64,000 nucleotides of DNA from Cyanobacteria bacterium SIG27 (GTDB lineage Bacteria > Cyanobacteriota > Vampirovibrionia > Gastranaerophilales > Gastranaerophilaceae). The position numbers were made by a program, and so were the translations under genes. The notes under the pieces were generated by a model that saw nothing but the letters and a program-made list of their open reading frames with translations, ran no database searches and was not told the origin of the DNA. The stretch is from positions 1 to 64,000 of the forward strand of contig SUTT01000004.1 in assembly GCA_015152565.1 (NCBI GenBank), in the 5' to 3' direction. Shown here in pieces: positions 44,317 to 53,660 of this stretch (positions within the stretch are counted from its first letter, which is position 1; each line of letters opens with the position of its first letter).

Positions 44317-46111
44317 TTTTTGTTCTCCTTGTGATTCTTGTTGTTCTTTTTTTAGGCTTTTCTTCTTTTTCTTCTTTTTCTGTTTTTTCTTCAACTACTT
44401 TTTCTTCAGCCTTCTCAATTTCAGCTTCTTTTATGATATTTTCTTCTTTTACTTCTTCTTTTTTCTTGGTTTTTTTAGCTTTTCTAGACAGTTTAGCAGG
44501 TTTTTCTTCTTTTTTCTCGCTAACTTCTTTTTGTGCTTTTTCTTCTATATTTTCATCATTTTTTTCTTCTTTGATTTCTTCGACAGCTTCAAGTGCATTA
44601 TCAATAACAACGTCTTTAATCAAATCATCAATAAGCTCGTTAACCTTTGCCTTTGTAAGCTCTTGAACTTCTTTTTCAACTTGAACATTTTGAACTTGTT
44701 CTTGATTTTCAAAGTTTTGTTCTTGTTCTTGATTTTGGTTTTGATTTTGGAATTTATTTCTGTTTTTATCACGTCTATTGTTTTTATCAAATTTGTGATT
44801 TTTATTATTTTGCGGAGCTTGTTCTGATGAATTATTAAAGTTAGAGCTAAATGGTCCTTTAATTTTGTTCATTTTGGCTCTATTTTCGCCAACTGCTGTT
44901 GCTGTAGCAAATTTTAAATCATCAATAATAAAACCTTGTCCATTACATTTATCACATTTTTTAGTGAAAATCTCAGATAAGCTTTGACCTTGTCTATGGC
45001 GAGTAAGCTCAACAAGCCCTAAATCGGATAATTGTCCAATTTGTGGTTTGGCTTTGTCTTTTTCTAGGGCTAATTCAAAGTGTTCTAAAAGCGCCAATTT
45101 GTCCATACGAGAAGTCATATCGATAAAATCAACAATTACCATACCGCCAATGTTTCTTAATTTTAATTGACGAGCAATTTCATCAGCTGCTTGCATATTT
45201 GTTTTTAAAATTGTTTCAGCTTGATTTGATGAAGAAGTAAATTTACCAGAGTTAACATCAACTACGGTTAGAGCTTCTGTTTGTTGAATAAATAAATATC
45301 CGCCTAATGGTAAATTAACTTTTGTATTTAGTGCATTAACAATTTCTTTATTAACCCCTGTTGTAACCAACAATGGGTCGTTGCCTTTATGTATCGTAAC
45401 TTTAACTTGCATATTCCAATGTTGCAACAATTGAGTAGTCCTGTGGAGCGCAAAAGCAGTATCTACAACAATTTCTTCGACATTAGCATCACATGCTTCA
45501 CGGATAACTCGATACAGTAAATCTTGATCACGATATAAAAGAGTTGGAGGGTTAGCGCTATCTGCAGCGTTAACGATAGAATTCCATTTTTCTAATAAGA
45601 TTTCTAAATCTTCTTGAATTTCAGCGTCAGTTTGTCCTTCTGCTTCAGTTCTTACAATCACACCCACGCCAACAGGTTTTAATAAACTAACAATTGATTT
45701 TAGTCTTGCTCTTTCTTTTTGAGAAGTAATTTTTTTAGAAACATTTACCCCTTTTTCATCAGGAAGTAAAACTAAAAATCTTCCAGGTAATGATAGCGCT
45801 GTTGTTACTCTTGGACCTTTGTGTCCTGTTGGTTCTTTAACAACTTGAACGATTAATTTTTGGTTAGGTTTAACTTTTTCTTTCAAAGTTCCTTTGCCCA
45901 TAATATCATCGGTATGAATAAAGCCCATTTTATCTGGCATGCCAACATCAACAAAAGCTGCTTCAATTGATGGTAAAACGTTATCTACACGGGATAAATA
46001 AACATCACCTAATAAAACATCTCCTTTTGAAACAAAAAATTCGCAAACCTTATTATCTTCTAAAACTGCTGCGATATTATCTTTTTCAGAAATGATAATT
46101 TTCTTTGTCAT
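44297..46111 (-). CDS. rng: Ribonuclease E/G
   Basis: A 604-aa endoribonuclease for rRNA processing and mRNA decay. The S1 domain is at the start (GDVLLGDVYLSRVDNVLPSIEAAFVDVG). The catalytic Asp residues are in VVDVNSGKF and GGMVIVDFIDM. The zinc-link Cys pair is in CDKCNGQG, marking dimer/tetramer formation. After residue about 405 the protein becomes a low-complexity Asn/Gln/Lys/Glu tail, longer than RNase G and shorter than E. coli RNase E, as in cyanobacterial RNase E/G. It lies downstream of the TIGR03936 gene. Confidence 0.95.
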   Translation of the reverse strand: MTKKIIISEKDNIAAVLEDNKVCEFFVSKGDVLLGDVYLSRVDNVLPSIEAAFVDVGMPDKMGFIHTDDIMGKGTLKEKVKPNQKLIVQVVKEPTGHKGPRVTTALSLPGRFLVLLPDEKGVNVSKKITSQKERARLKSIVSLLKPVGVGVIVRTEAEGQTDAEIQEDLEILLEKWNSIVNAADSANPPTLLYRDQDLLYRVIREACDANVEEIVVDTAFALHRTTQLLQHWNMQVKVTIHKGNDPLLVTTGVNKEIVNALNTKVNLPLGGYLFIQQTEALTVVDVNSGKFTSSSNQAETILKTNMQAADEIARQLKLRNIGGMVIVDFIDMTSRMDKLALLEHFELALEKDKAKPQIGQLSDLGLVELTRHRQGQSLSEIFTKKCDKCNGQGFIIDDLKFATATAVGENRAKMNKIKGPFSSNFNNSSEQAPQNNKNHKFDKNNRRDKNRNKFQNQNQNQEQEQNFENQEQVQNVQVEKEVQELTKAKVNELIDDLIKDVVIDNALEAVEEIKEEKNDENIEEKAQKEVSEKKEEKPAKLSRKAKKTKKKEEVKEENIIKEAEIEKAEEKVVEEKTEKEEKEEKPKKRTTRITRRTKSAKTSS

Positions 46112-46129
46112 AGTAAAATTCCTTTAAAC

Positions 46130-46819
46130 TTAAATAACTCTCAAGTCGGTATCGAAAAATTTTACCCTTTTAATTTTGAAAATATTACTTTCACCAAATA
46201 TTGTTTTGAGAAATTCATCCGCACGAAGCGACGGGATTTGCTCATTTTGTCCAGCTTTTAATATAAAGCTCAGAACACCATCATCCTTAATTTCAAATGT
46301 TTTTAGGGAATTTCGATAGTTAATTGTTTTTTCTATACCTTTTTTAGTTTTCTTCGTGATTAAAATTTCATCCGAAGACAAACACTTTTCTATAATATAT
46401 CTTATTTTTTCCAAATTGTAAAGTTGGTTTTTTTCAAAATCATATATAGCTTGATATTGCGCCCATTGAATATAATTTTCTAATGATTTTGGCTCTTGAA
46501 TACTTTCATCAATTTCAATTAATTCAATAACTTTAACTCCATTAGGAGAATATTTTTCAAATTGTTCAATAAAATCGGATTTCAAAGGTTCATAAGTTTG
46601 AAAGTTAACAAGTTCGCAATCTGATTCTAAAAATATAGGTAATGCTGGAGAATACGAAACCTTTGGCATTGGATTAAAACCTTGCGATAAAACAAGTTTC
46701 AGCTCAAGGCGTCTAAAAACTTTCAAAATCAAGTTTTGCCAATCAAGATGGGAAATAAAACACAATTCCTTATTTTTAGTAACTTTTAATCTATGCTTGT
46801 AAATTTTTTCGTTTTGCAT
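46130..46819 (-). CDS. TIGR03936 / DUF2344 family protein
   Basis: A 229-aa protein starting KHRLKVTKNKELCFISHLDWQNLILKVFRRLELKLVLSQGFNPMPKVSYSPALP, the family's hallmark block. It is usually encoded next to, or fused to, a B12-binding radical SAM protein (TIGR03960); that partner is absent here, but the RNase E/G neighbour is typical of the arrangement. Function is unknown; the Lys/Arg-rich block suggests RNA contact. It starts inside the end of a 74-aa gene (29-nt overlap). Confidence 0.88.
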   Translation of the reverse strand: MQNEKIYKHRLKVTKNKELCFISHLDWQNLILKVFRRLELKLVLSQGFNPMPKVSYSPALPIFLESDCELVNFQTYEPLKSDFIEQFEKYSPNGVKVIELIEIDESIQEPKSLENYIQWAQYQAIYDFEKNQLYNLEKIRYIIEKCLSSDEILITKKTKKGIEKTINYRNSLKTFEIKDDGVLSFILKAGQNEQIPSLRADEFLKTIFGESNIFKIKRVKFFDTDLRVI

Positions 46820-47015
46820 TGTTTATTTTTTTGATAAATTCTAGTTCTTCATTTTGAGATGGCGTAAAATCACTTTTTGAAATAATATGACTTTGAAGCT
46901 CGTTTAGATAACTAAGCTCAGAAATTGCACTATCAAGCTGTTCACGTCTAATTTCTTTTGCTAAACGTGATAAAACCTTAGTATTTATAAATTCATCTTG
47001 AAAAAACGATTTCAT
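46791..47015 (-). CDS. Hypothetical 74-aa protein
   Basis: A small charged helical protein with no signal peptide: MKSFFQDEFINTKVLSRLAK, then EIRREQLDSAISELSYLNEL. Not recognised. Its C-terminal codons overlap the start of the TIGR03936 gene, and TACAAT lies 7 nt before its ATG, which would make it the first, leaderless gene of the TIGR03936-rng-43885 unit. The fixed overlap supports a real gene; homology is not checked. Confidence 0.5.
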   Translation of the reverse strand: MKSFFQDEFINTKVLSRLAKEIRREQLDSAISELSYLNELQSHIISKSDFTPSQNEELEFIKKINNAKRKNLQA

Positions 47016-47022
47016 AAAATAA

Positions 47023-47028
47023 ATTGTA
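47023..47028 (-). promoter_or_regulatory. -10 element 7 nt before the 74-aa gene
   Basis: TACAAT on the minus strand, 7 nt before the ATG, with no SD between. Confidence 0.4.
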
Positions 47029-47159
47029 TCATTATAAATTTTAAAAAGGCTAAAAGTTAAAGTTTTGTAATATATAAAATACTGTAAAATATTGTTTCAA
47101 AAATAACTTATTTTAAACATTTTCTGCTACAATATTTTTATTAGGATAGAGGTGTTTAT

Positions 47160-49487
47160 ATGTTGAAGTTATTAACAAGAAAAGACAAATGCGAAGCAAA
47201 TTTTTCCCCAAAAGAACTTGATACTCTTTTAGCGAAAGTTGCTCAAATTTATAGAATTGATGAAATTGACAAAGATAGAAAAAAATATCTTTCAAATACA
47301 ATTAAAAAATATGGTTATCTGCCATATCCTCAATATAAGGTTTTGCAAGAGTTAACTCCTGCTGAAACAATTTATTGTCTTGTTGAAAAATTGATTTATG
47401 CTAAAACTTTTGTTGTTAATAAATTTATCGATTTTAAAAACCCATCTGTATTAGCAAGAAAAAACATTAAAAACTCAAACTGGTTCAAGCAAGAAGGACA
47501 CAACATCAAGCTTCTATCATTAAGCGGACTTGGGGATGGCAACGCTTCAACAAACGCCGGTAAATTTATAGATTGGGTAAAATGCCTAATTACGCTTGAT
47601 ATTGGTAACGAAGAATTTGATATTTTACCAACTACATTATATTTAATTCCATTTTTCGAGCGTGAATTTGATTGTGCATATTTACCAAAATCTTCTGAAG
47701 TTTCAAAAAATCTTCAAGATGATAATTTGATGAAGTTTTTAGGATTAGACGCAAAAGATCAAGTAAAATTATTCATTGAATTTGCGCAATTGGCAGGTCA
47801 TCCTGTAATTTATGATGTTTTACCTCAAACTGCAAGATTTTCAAAAATCGTTCTATCAAAACCATACGTTGCAAGATGGATAGATATAAATGAGCTAACC
47901 ACAAGCATAATGGGTTATTTGAATGCTCTTGTAGCTCAAATTATGCAAAAAAGAACATATAAAGATGAAGATGTATTAAATGCTCAAAAAGCATATATTG
48001 AAATCTTAAAAGGTAATCCTAAAAAATATAGCGATAAAATTCAAAAAATTATTAATGAAATTGAAGAAGATATTAAAGAATATAAAATTCTTGAATCATA
48101 CAAAATGAGCTTTGCGGGCGTGCAAGACGAACTTCAAAAGAAAGCTCAAGAAATTATCAATCGAGTTAACAAAAAGCATCCAAAAACAGAAGAAGATATT
48201 GTCAATCAAGATGAAATCACAGCTGCTTTAATTAATGCTGGTCTTTGGACAATGCCTGGTGGAGCTTGGTGCAGCGCAGGCGTTCCTGTATTTGATAAAA
48301 TGAATAAAGGTAGACAATATCCCCTATTTAAACACTATAACTATAAAGGTGAAGATGTAACTCATTTTGCTAATTTAGATTGTCAAACTCCATATTATTT
48401 CTACCATTTTGAATTAAATAAATATAATGGAGATGTTATTGATTTTTATGTTGATTACATGTTAAATCTTCAAAAAGAATATAACTTTGATGGTTTTAGA
48501 GTTGATCATATTGATCATATTGTTGATGAAGTTTCGCAAAACAAAAAAGCTCAACCATTAAGCTATAGAATACCATCTAAAGTTTTAGGAAAAGTTAATT
48601 CTACTCTTAAAAAGAAAATTCCATATTTTGCAACATTAGCAGAATATATGCTTTGGGATGGATATTTTAAGGAATATCACAAAGATATGAAATTTGATTT
48701 ACTTTGGGGTGATGATATTGTTGCTCAAAGCATTAAAACTCCGGAACAAATCATTAACGATAATTTAAGATTATCGACATATAACCAAAAACAAGGTAAA
48801 ACCAATGCTCTATCTATCTTAAAAGGCTATAATAACCAAGATGGCGAATTTAGAGATATCAACCAATACCCAGGGCAATTAGGCGCAAACGGAGCTTTGT
48901 TTAAATGGTTTAAAATGAAATTCATTCCGGGTGGAAAATTCGCTTCTCGCCCAACATTATTAGTTGATGGAGATGAAAGTTTTACAAAAACAGGAATTGA
49001 AAGAGTTATTTCAAAAGAATCTTCTATGATTAGAAATTTTGATTGGGATTTCTTTGAAAAGTTCCATGCACTAAACCACTTTGCTCAACATGATAAACTT
49101 TTAAACCAAGGAAGAGCAATTTTGCACACTCAAGAATCAAACGGTTTTGTTTGTTGGGAAGTTGTAGCTGATAGCGACATTAAAGCTAAAAAAGGCGAAA
49201 AACAAGAAACATATTTAATTGTTGCAAACTACTTCTCGCCTTATGAAATAAAAGAAGTTCAAGATGAAAAAGGTCATAGCGAAAAGAAAAATGTTCGAGG
49301 AACAATCACACGTGACAATTTAGTTAAATTAAAACGTGGTAAAAAACTTGTTTCATATTTTGAATTTGAATTGGACGAAATGAACAAATGTCATTTTGTT
49401 GAAAAAATAATGGAAAGTCCAATTTCGAAAGAAATAACATTCAAAGAATTAAGACCTGGTGAATTTAAAGTTTATAAGATGGTATAA
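47160..49487 (+). CDS. Divergent GH13-like alpha-amylase-family protein
   Basis: A 775-aa protein with a glycoside-hydrolase-13-like barrel in its middle. The nucleophile region is YNFDGFRVDHIDHIVDE (matching GFRxDxxxH), the acid/base region is FATLAEYMLWDGYF, and an earlier region-I-like piece is VIYDVLPQTARF. The last about 120 residues are beta-rich (ETYLIVANYFSPYEIKEV) like a GH13 C domain. The N-terminal 280 residues include long helical segments and an inserted charged coil (about 265-340). No signal peptide, so cytosolic. The substrate cannot be told; alpha-glucan metabolism is likely. SD GAGG, then a strong terminator. Confidence 0.7.
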   Translation: MLKLLTRKDKCEANFSPKELDTLLAKVAQIYRIDEIDKDRKKYLSNTIKKYGYLPYPQYKVLQELTPAETIYCLVEKLIYAKTFVVNKFIDFKNPSVLARKNIKNSNWFKQEGHNIKLLSLSGLGDGNASTNAGKFIDWVKCLITLDIGNEEFDILPTTLYLIPFFEREFDCAYLPKSSEVSKNLQDDNLMKFLGLDAKDQVKLFIEFAQLAGHPVIYDVLPQTARFSKIVLSKPYVARWIDINELTTSIMGYLNALVAQIMQKRTYKDEDVLNAQKAYIEILKGNPKKYSDKIQKIINEIEEDIKEYKILESYKMSFAGVQDELQKKAQEIINRVNKKHPKTEEDIVNQDEITAALINAGLWTMPGGAWCSAGVPVFDKMNKGRQYPLFKHYNYKGEDVTHFANLDCQTPYYFYHFELNKYNGDVIDFYVDYMLNLQKEYNFDGFRVDHIDHIVDEVSQNKKAQPLSYRIPSKVLGKVNSTLKKKIPYFATLAEYMLWDGYFKEYHKDMKFDLLWGDDIVAQSIKTPEQIINDNLRLSTYNQKQGKTNALSILKGYNNQDGEFRDINQYPGQLGANGALFKWFKMKFIPGGKFASRPTLLVDGDESFTKTGIERVISKESSMIRNFDWDFFEKFHALNHFAQHDKLLNQGRAILHTQESNGFVCWEVVADSDIKAKKGEKQETYLIVANYFSPYEIKEVQDEKGHSEKKNVRGTITRDNLVKLKRGKKLVSYFEFELDEMNKCHFVEKIMESPISKEITFKELRPGEFKVYKMV

Positions 49488-49517
49488 AAAAGAGAGGCTC
49501 TAAGCCTCTCTTTTTTA
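49487..49517. terminator. Terminator between the GH13-like gene and clpP
   Basis: AGAGAGGCT-CTA-AGCCTCTCT with flanking A and T runs; works for both convergent genes. Confidence 0.9.
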
Positions 49518-49530
49518 TATATTAATTTTT

Positions 49531-50139
49531 TTATTCTTTAGTAATAATTTTATCAATTAAACCATATTCAAGTGCTTCTTGAGCTGTCATAAAATTATCA
49601 CGCTCTGTATCTTTTGCAATTTTTTCAATTTTTTGACCAGTGTGCTCAGCTAAAAGACCATTTAGCATAGCTTTCATTCTTAAAATTTCTTTAGCTTCAA
49701 TTTCAATATCAGTAGCCTGACCTTTAGCTCCACCTAGAGGTTGGTGAATCATAATTCTAGCGTTAGGTAGTGCTAAGCGTTTACCTTTTGTTCCGCCTGA
49801 AAGTAAAAATGCACCCATAGAAGCAGCGTCACCAAGACAAATTGTTGAAACTGGAGCTTTGATTAATTTCATTGTGTCATAAATTGCCATACCAGCAGTG
49901 ATTACACCACCAGGAGAGTTGATATATAGCATAATATCTTTTTCTGAATTTTCGCTATCTAAAAGCAAAAGTTGTGCTACAACAGAATTTGCAACGTCAT
50001 CATCAATTTCAGAACCTAAGAAAATAATTCTTTCTCTTAATAATCTTGAAAAAATATCAAAACTGCGTTCACCTCTGCTTGAATTTTCAACAACGGTTGG
50101 CACATAATCAACAATTTTAAATTCGTTTAATCCGTACAT
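49531..50139 (-). CDS. clpP: ATP-dependent Clp protease proteolytic subunit
   Basis: A 202-aa serine peptidase forming the 14-mer chamber used with ClpX or ClpA/C. The Ser is in [12 protein letters not shown], the His in [13 protein letters not shown], and the Asp in the following [21 protein letters not shown]. The conserved [20 protein letters not shown] and the oligomer region are present. SD AGGAG. A GTCATTC repeat lies directly upstream. No clpX or tig is adjacent. Confidence 0.97.
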   Translation of the reverse strand: MYGLNEFKIVDYVPTVVENSSRGERSFDIFSRLLRERIIFLGSEIDDDVANSVVAQLLLLDSENSEKDIMLYINSPGGVITAGMAIYDTMKLIKAPVSTICLGDAASMGAFLLSGGTKGKRLALPNARIMIHQPLGGAKGQATDIEIEAKEILRMKAMLNGLLAEHTGQKIEKIAKDTERDNFMTAQEALEYGLIDKIITKE

Positions 50140-50154
50140 TTTATTCTCCTATGT

Positions 50155-50222
50155 GTCATTCTGAGTGCGGAGCACGAAGAACTTTTTCGTGCCTGAGATT
50201 CTTCGCTTTCGCTCAGAATGAC
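50155..50222. repeat. Complete palindromic repeat (GTCATTC family)
   Basis: Ends GTCATTCTGAG and CTCAGAATGAC with an inner stem GCACGAA-GAACTTT-TTCGTGC. It is the most symmetrical copy in the window and lies between clpP and the FAD oxidoreductase gene. Confidence 0.85.
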
Positions 50223-50371
50223 CATAACTTAGCCATACAAAGAACCCTATTTATACTATATTAAAGGAATGTTAAAAATTCAAGGCTAAAATTAATTAAT
50301 TAGTTTTTTTGTAGTAAAATGAGATAGGAATTATTCCCCACTAGATTTTATTATTAATAAGGAAGATAAGA

Positions 50372-51745
50372 ATGTACAACGTTGCAATTGTTGGTGGCGG
50401 TCCTGCTGGTATTTTTACTGCTTTAGAGTTAGCGAAATTAAAACCTGAATGGAAAATTTTATTAATCGAAAAAGGCAGAAAAATTGAAAAAAGAATTTGC
50501 CCAATCAGAGAAGGTCAAAAGAAATGTTTAAGCTGCAAAACTTGCGGACTTCTTTGCGGATGGGGTGGAGCAGGTGCATTTTCAGATGGTAAATTGACTT
50601 TAACTCCTGAAGTTGGTGGACACTTAGTTGATTATATGCCATATTCAGACGTTGAAAACTTAATCGAATATTGCGACAATATCTATCTTGACCATGGCGC
50701 TACTCAAACCGTTTTTGGAAGAAATAGAGCTGAATTTGCAGACATTGAGCACGCTGCAACGTTAGCTGAATTAAAACTTGTTCATTCTCCTGTTCGTCAC
50801 TTAGGAACAGAAAAATCTTTATCTGTTTTAAAATCTATGCAAGATTATTTAATGGATAGAATTGATATTATTAACAACGAAAATGTTGATGAATTAATCA
50901 TTAAAGATTCAGTTATCAAAGGTTTTACAACCAAAGAAGGTAAAGAATATTTAGCAGATTACGTTGTTGTAGCTCCAGGAAGAGAAGGGGCTGATTGGTT
51001 ATCTAATCAATTTATTAAAAATAAAATTGAAATGGTAAATAACGCTGTTGACGTTGGTGTTCGTGTTGAACTTCCTGCACCTGTTATGGAGCCAATCACA
51101 TCAAGACTTTATGAATCAAAATTAATTTATCATACTCCAACATTTGGTGATGAAGTTAGAACATTCTGTATGAATCCAAATGGCGAAGTAGTAAATGAAA
51201 ACTATAACGGCATTTCAACAGTTAATGGACACTCTTATGCAGATAAGAAAACTCCAAACACAAACTTTGCTCTTTTGGTTTCCAAAAAATTCACAGAACC
51301 ATTCCATGAACCAATTAAATATGGTCAGCATATCGCTTCATTAGCTAATATGCTTTCAGGTGGCATTTTAGTTCAAAGATTTGGTGATTTAATTGATGGA
51401 CGTCGTTCAACTCCTCAAAGAATTAAAGAATCAATCATTCAACCAACCCTAGAATGCGCAACCCCAGGCGACCTTAGCTTAGTTTTACCATATCGTCAAC
51501 TATTAAGCATTATTGAAATGCTTTATGCTCTTGATAAAATTGCACCTGGCGTTGCTTCAAGATATACATTATTATATGGCGTTGAAGTTAAATTCTATTC
51601 AGCAAGGGTATTAATCTCTAATGAATTAGAAACACTTGGCGTTAAAAACTTGTTTGCAATTGGTGATGGCGCTGGCGTAACTCGTGGCTTAATGCAAGCA
51701 AGTGCTTCAGGGGTTCACGTTGCAAGAGTAATTGCTTCAAGATAA
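50372..51745 (+). CDS. NAD(P)/FAD-dependent oxidoreductase (COG2509-like)
   Basis: A 457-aa flavoprotein with an N-terminal Rossmann fold (VAIVGGGPAGIFTALELAK) and a second FAD-contact region near the end (LGVKNLFAIGDGAGVTRGLMQASASG). The Cys-rich stretch KRICPIREGQKKCLSCKTCGLLCGWGGAGAFSDGKL is typical of this uncharacterised dehydrogenase family. It is predicted cytosolic. The substrate is unknown. SD AAGGA is present. A terminator follows. Confidence 0.88.
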   Translation: MYNVAIVGGGPAGIFTALELAKLKPEWKILLIEKGRKIEKRICPIREGQKKCLSCKTCGLLCGWGGAGAFSDGKLTLTPEVGGHLVDYMPYSDVENLIEYCDNIYLDHGATQTVFGRNRAEFADIEHAATLAELKLVHSPVRHLGTEKSLSVLKSMQDYLMDRIDIINNENVDELIIKDSVIKGFTTKEGKEYLADYVVVAPGREGADWLSNQFIKNKIEMVNNAVDVGVRVELPAPVMEPITSRLYESKLIYHTPTFGDEVRTFCMNPNGEVVNENYNGISTVNGHSYADKKTPNTNFALLVSKKFTEPFHEPIKYGQHIASLANMLSGGILVQRFGDLIDGRRSTPQRIKESIIQPTLECATPGDLSLVLPYRQLLSIIEMLYALDKIAPGVASRYTLLYGVEVKFYSARVLISNELETLGVKNLFAIGDGAGVTRGLMQASASGVHVARVIASR

Positions 51746-51762
51746 AATATTTAACTATATTA

Positions 51763-51795
51763 TTAAAGCCTCTGAAATTCAGAGGCTTTAATTTT
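51763..51795. terminator. Bidirectional terminator
   Basis: TTAAAGCCTCTG-AAATT-CAGAGGCTTTAA followed by a T-rich tract, at the end of the FAD oxidoreductase gene and overlapping the end of the 68-aa gene. Confidence 0.85.
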
Positions 51796-51994
51796 CAAAA
51801 GGATTAATTTCGCCATCTTTGAGCTTATAAAGCTCTCCACATTTTGAGCAAGCAAGAATTTTTCCTGTTGAATCAATTGGCACAAAAAGATGTGAGCAAG
51901 TTTCAATTTCATTTATTGGTTGTTGAATTTTCTTTTTAAACTTGCCGTTTTTAAAATCTTCTTTTAGTTTTAAAAATAGTTCAATAATATACAT
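51788..51994 (-). CDS. Small zinc-ribbon-like protein
   Basis: A 68-aa protein with a ribbon-like motif CSHLFVPIDSTGKILACSKCGELYK (C-x-H, then C-x2-C) after a basic N-terminal helix. The block 'HLFxPIDSTGKxLACxKCG' looks conserved in character, but its role is unknown. The gene is divergent from the TIM-barrel gene with only 20 bp between ATGs. Confidence 0.65.
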   Translation of the reverse strand: MYIIELFLKLKEDFKNGKFKKKIQQPINEIETCSHLFVPIDSTGKILACSKCGELYKLKDGEINPFEN

Positions 51995-52014
51995 TTTTAA
52001 TTTATAATTAGATT
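51995..52014. promoter_or_regulatory. 20-bp divergent intergenic region with overlapping -10 elements
   Basis: The 20 bp hold TATAAT (52003-52008, plus) and TATAAA (52001-52006, minus), each exactly 6 nt before its own ATG. No SD fits for either gene. -35 contacts would lie in the opposite coding region. Confidence 0.6.
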
Positions 52015-52827
52015 ATGGACAAAAAATTGCACAAATTCATATCCTCAACTGTATCATACCATGATTTTAGGGAAGCTGTTGAAATTGCTTCAAATTTAAA
52101 TTGCGGAATTGAGATTTCTCGTTTTGGAAGATTGGCAGATATTGAGGATAATTTTGAAAAAAACAAAAAAGAATATAAAGCAATTTTGGCTGATTTCGAT
52201 AATGAAGTAACACTTCATGGGTTCTTTTCAAATTTAAATATTGCAGCAAAAGACCCTTTAATATCTGATATTTCTAAAAAAAGATATTATCAAAGTCTAG
52301 AATTAGCAGCAGAATTTGACGTTACAACGGTAGTTTTTCATACATGTTATAACAATCTTTTAAAGCATAAAGAATATCAACAAATGTTCTTTTTAAAAAA
52401 TATCGAATTTTATAATGAATTTATCAAAAATTTTGAAGATTTAGGAATTATGGCAACCATTGAAAATGTTCATGAGCCCAATTCGGAATTCATTAGAAAT
52501 CTTGTTGCGGCGATTAATTCTCCAAATCTTGGGGTTACTGTTGATATTGGGCATTGTAACTTGCATTCTGATATTAAACCATCAGATTGGATAAAAGATT
52601 ATGGAATAATGCTAAAACATATGCACTTTCATAATAACTTTAAAGATGAAGACTCTCATTCAAGCCTTTTGAGGGGTAATTTAAATATTGAAGAAATTCT
52701 TTTAACATTGAAAGAAATGCAACTTTACCCACAAATTACTTTTGAAATCTTTGAAAAAGAAGATTTATTGGAATCTGTGGAATATTTTAATAATTTATGC
52801 TCTAAACTTGAAATTAAAACAAACTAG
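52015..52827 (+). CDS. Sugar phosphate isomerase/epimerase-like TIM barrel
   Basis: A 270-aa protein of the AP-endonuclease-2/xylose-isomerase-like TIM-barrel family. Likely metal ligands appear in VVFHTCYN, MATIENVHEPNSEF, GVTVDIGHCNLH and LKHMHFHNNFKDEDSH. Such proteins act on sugars, inositols or DNA abasic sites; the exact reaction cannot be read. There is no signal peptide. Its stop codon overlaps that of the HDOD gene in a shared CTAG. Confidence 0.82.
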   Translation: MDKKLHKFISSTVSYHDFREAVEIASNLNCGIEISRFGRLADIEDNFEKNKKEYKAILADFDNEVTLHGFFSNLNIAAKDPLISDISKKRYYQSLELAAEFDVTTVVFHTCYNNLLKHKEYQQMFFLKNIEFYNEFIKNFEDLGIMATIENVHEPNSEFIRNLVAAINSPNLGVTVDIGHCNLHSDIKPSDWIKDYGIMLKHMHFHNNFKDEDSHSSLLRGNLNIEEILLTLKEMQLYPQITFEIFEKEDLLESVEYFNNLCSKLEIKTN

Positions 52828-53654
52828 CCCGGGGTAGACATTTCTTTTAAGAAGATTGTAGCTTTAGCTAGGATTGTTTCTCTCATTGCTACAGGGTCTG
52901 AAATAGTGAAATCCATTTTGTTCATAACTCTTGGTTCTAATAATGGATTTGGCATATTTGTTTGAACCATTCTATCTGCGCAATATACAATACCGCACAC
53001 TGCTGGCAATGAACTTTGAGCAGGGTCATGGTGATATCTAATACAATTTGTTAAAATTACAGGTAATTGCCATTTTTTAGATACTAATGCACCTAAGACA
53101 CAGTGGTTTGTGCCAAATTGAGCATCTTCAATGTCAACTAGATTTACGTTATCTTGTGCAGCTAAATAACGCACTTTTGAATATTTTAAAGGATTTTTAG
53201 AATTTAAAAGAATTTTTCCTATATCATGCAAAAAACCAATAACAAAAGCGTCGTCAGGATTAATTACCTTAAATTCTTTAGCTAAAATTTCAGCTGCAAC
53301 TGCACATTTAATGGAATGTTCCCATAATTCACGGCTACCTTGCGCTGTCATCATTTGTTTTAGAGCTAAGCTCATGATGATATTTTTTGCTTTCATCATA
53401 CCCAAAACAACAAGCGCTTTTTGAATAGATGTAATTTGTTGTCTAAATCCATAAAATGCAGAGTTAACAAGGCTTAAAGTTTTTGTTGAAATTGCTTGGT
53501 CCACTTGCATAATTTTTGCAAGCTCCGCTATACCTGTTGCAGGGTTTTTAATAACACTCAATGCTTTTACCATAACATTTGGCATTGGTGGAATATCTTT
53601 AAATTCTGCTACGACTTGCTGCGGATCTAATCTATTTGGATTGTTATTCATCAT
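52824..53654 (-). CDS. HDOD domain protein
   Basis: A 276-aa protein composed of one HDOD domain (about residues 14-215): IPPMPNVMVKALSVIKNPATGIAELAKIMQVDQAISTKTLSLVNSAFYG, then AAEILAKEFKVINPDDAFVIGFLHDIGKILL. A partial HD motif (LHDIG) is retained. HDOD proteins act in signalling, often alongside c-di-GMP pathways, without known enzymatic activity. It follows ftsX by 6 nt and is probably co-transcribed with ftsEX. Confidence 0.9.
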   Translation of the reverse strand: MMNNNPNRLDPQQVVAEFKDIPPMPNVMVKALSVIKNPATGIAELAKIMQVDQAISTKTLSLVNSAFYGFRQQITSIQKALVVLGMMKAKNIIMSLALKQMMTAQGSRELWEHSIKCAVAAEILAKEFKVINPDDAFVIGFLHDIGKILLNSKNPLKYSKVRYLAAQDNVNLVDIEDAQFGTNHCVLGALVSKKWQLPVILTNCIRYHHDPAQSSLPAVCGIVYCADRMVQTNMPNPLLEPRVMNKMDFTISDPVAMRETILAKATIFLKEMSTPG

Positions 53655-53660
53655 AATATT

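Noticed and set aside
44331-44827. Plus-strand ORFs opposite the RNase E/G tail.
   Set aside because: Ser/Phe-rich translations are the expected shadow of a Lys/Glu-rich coding tail.
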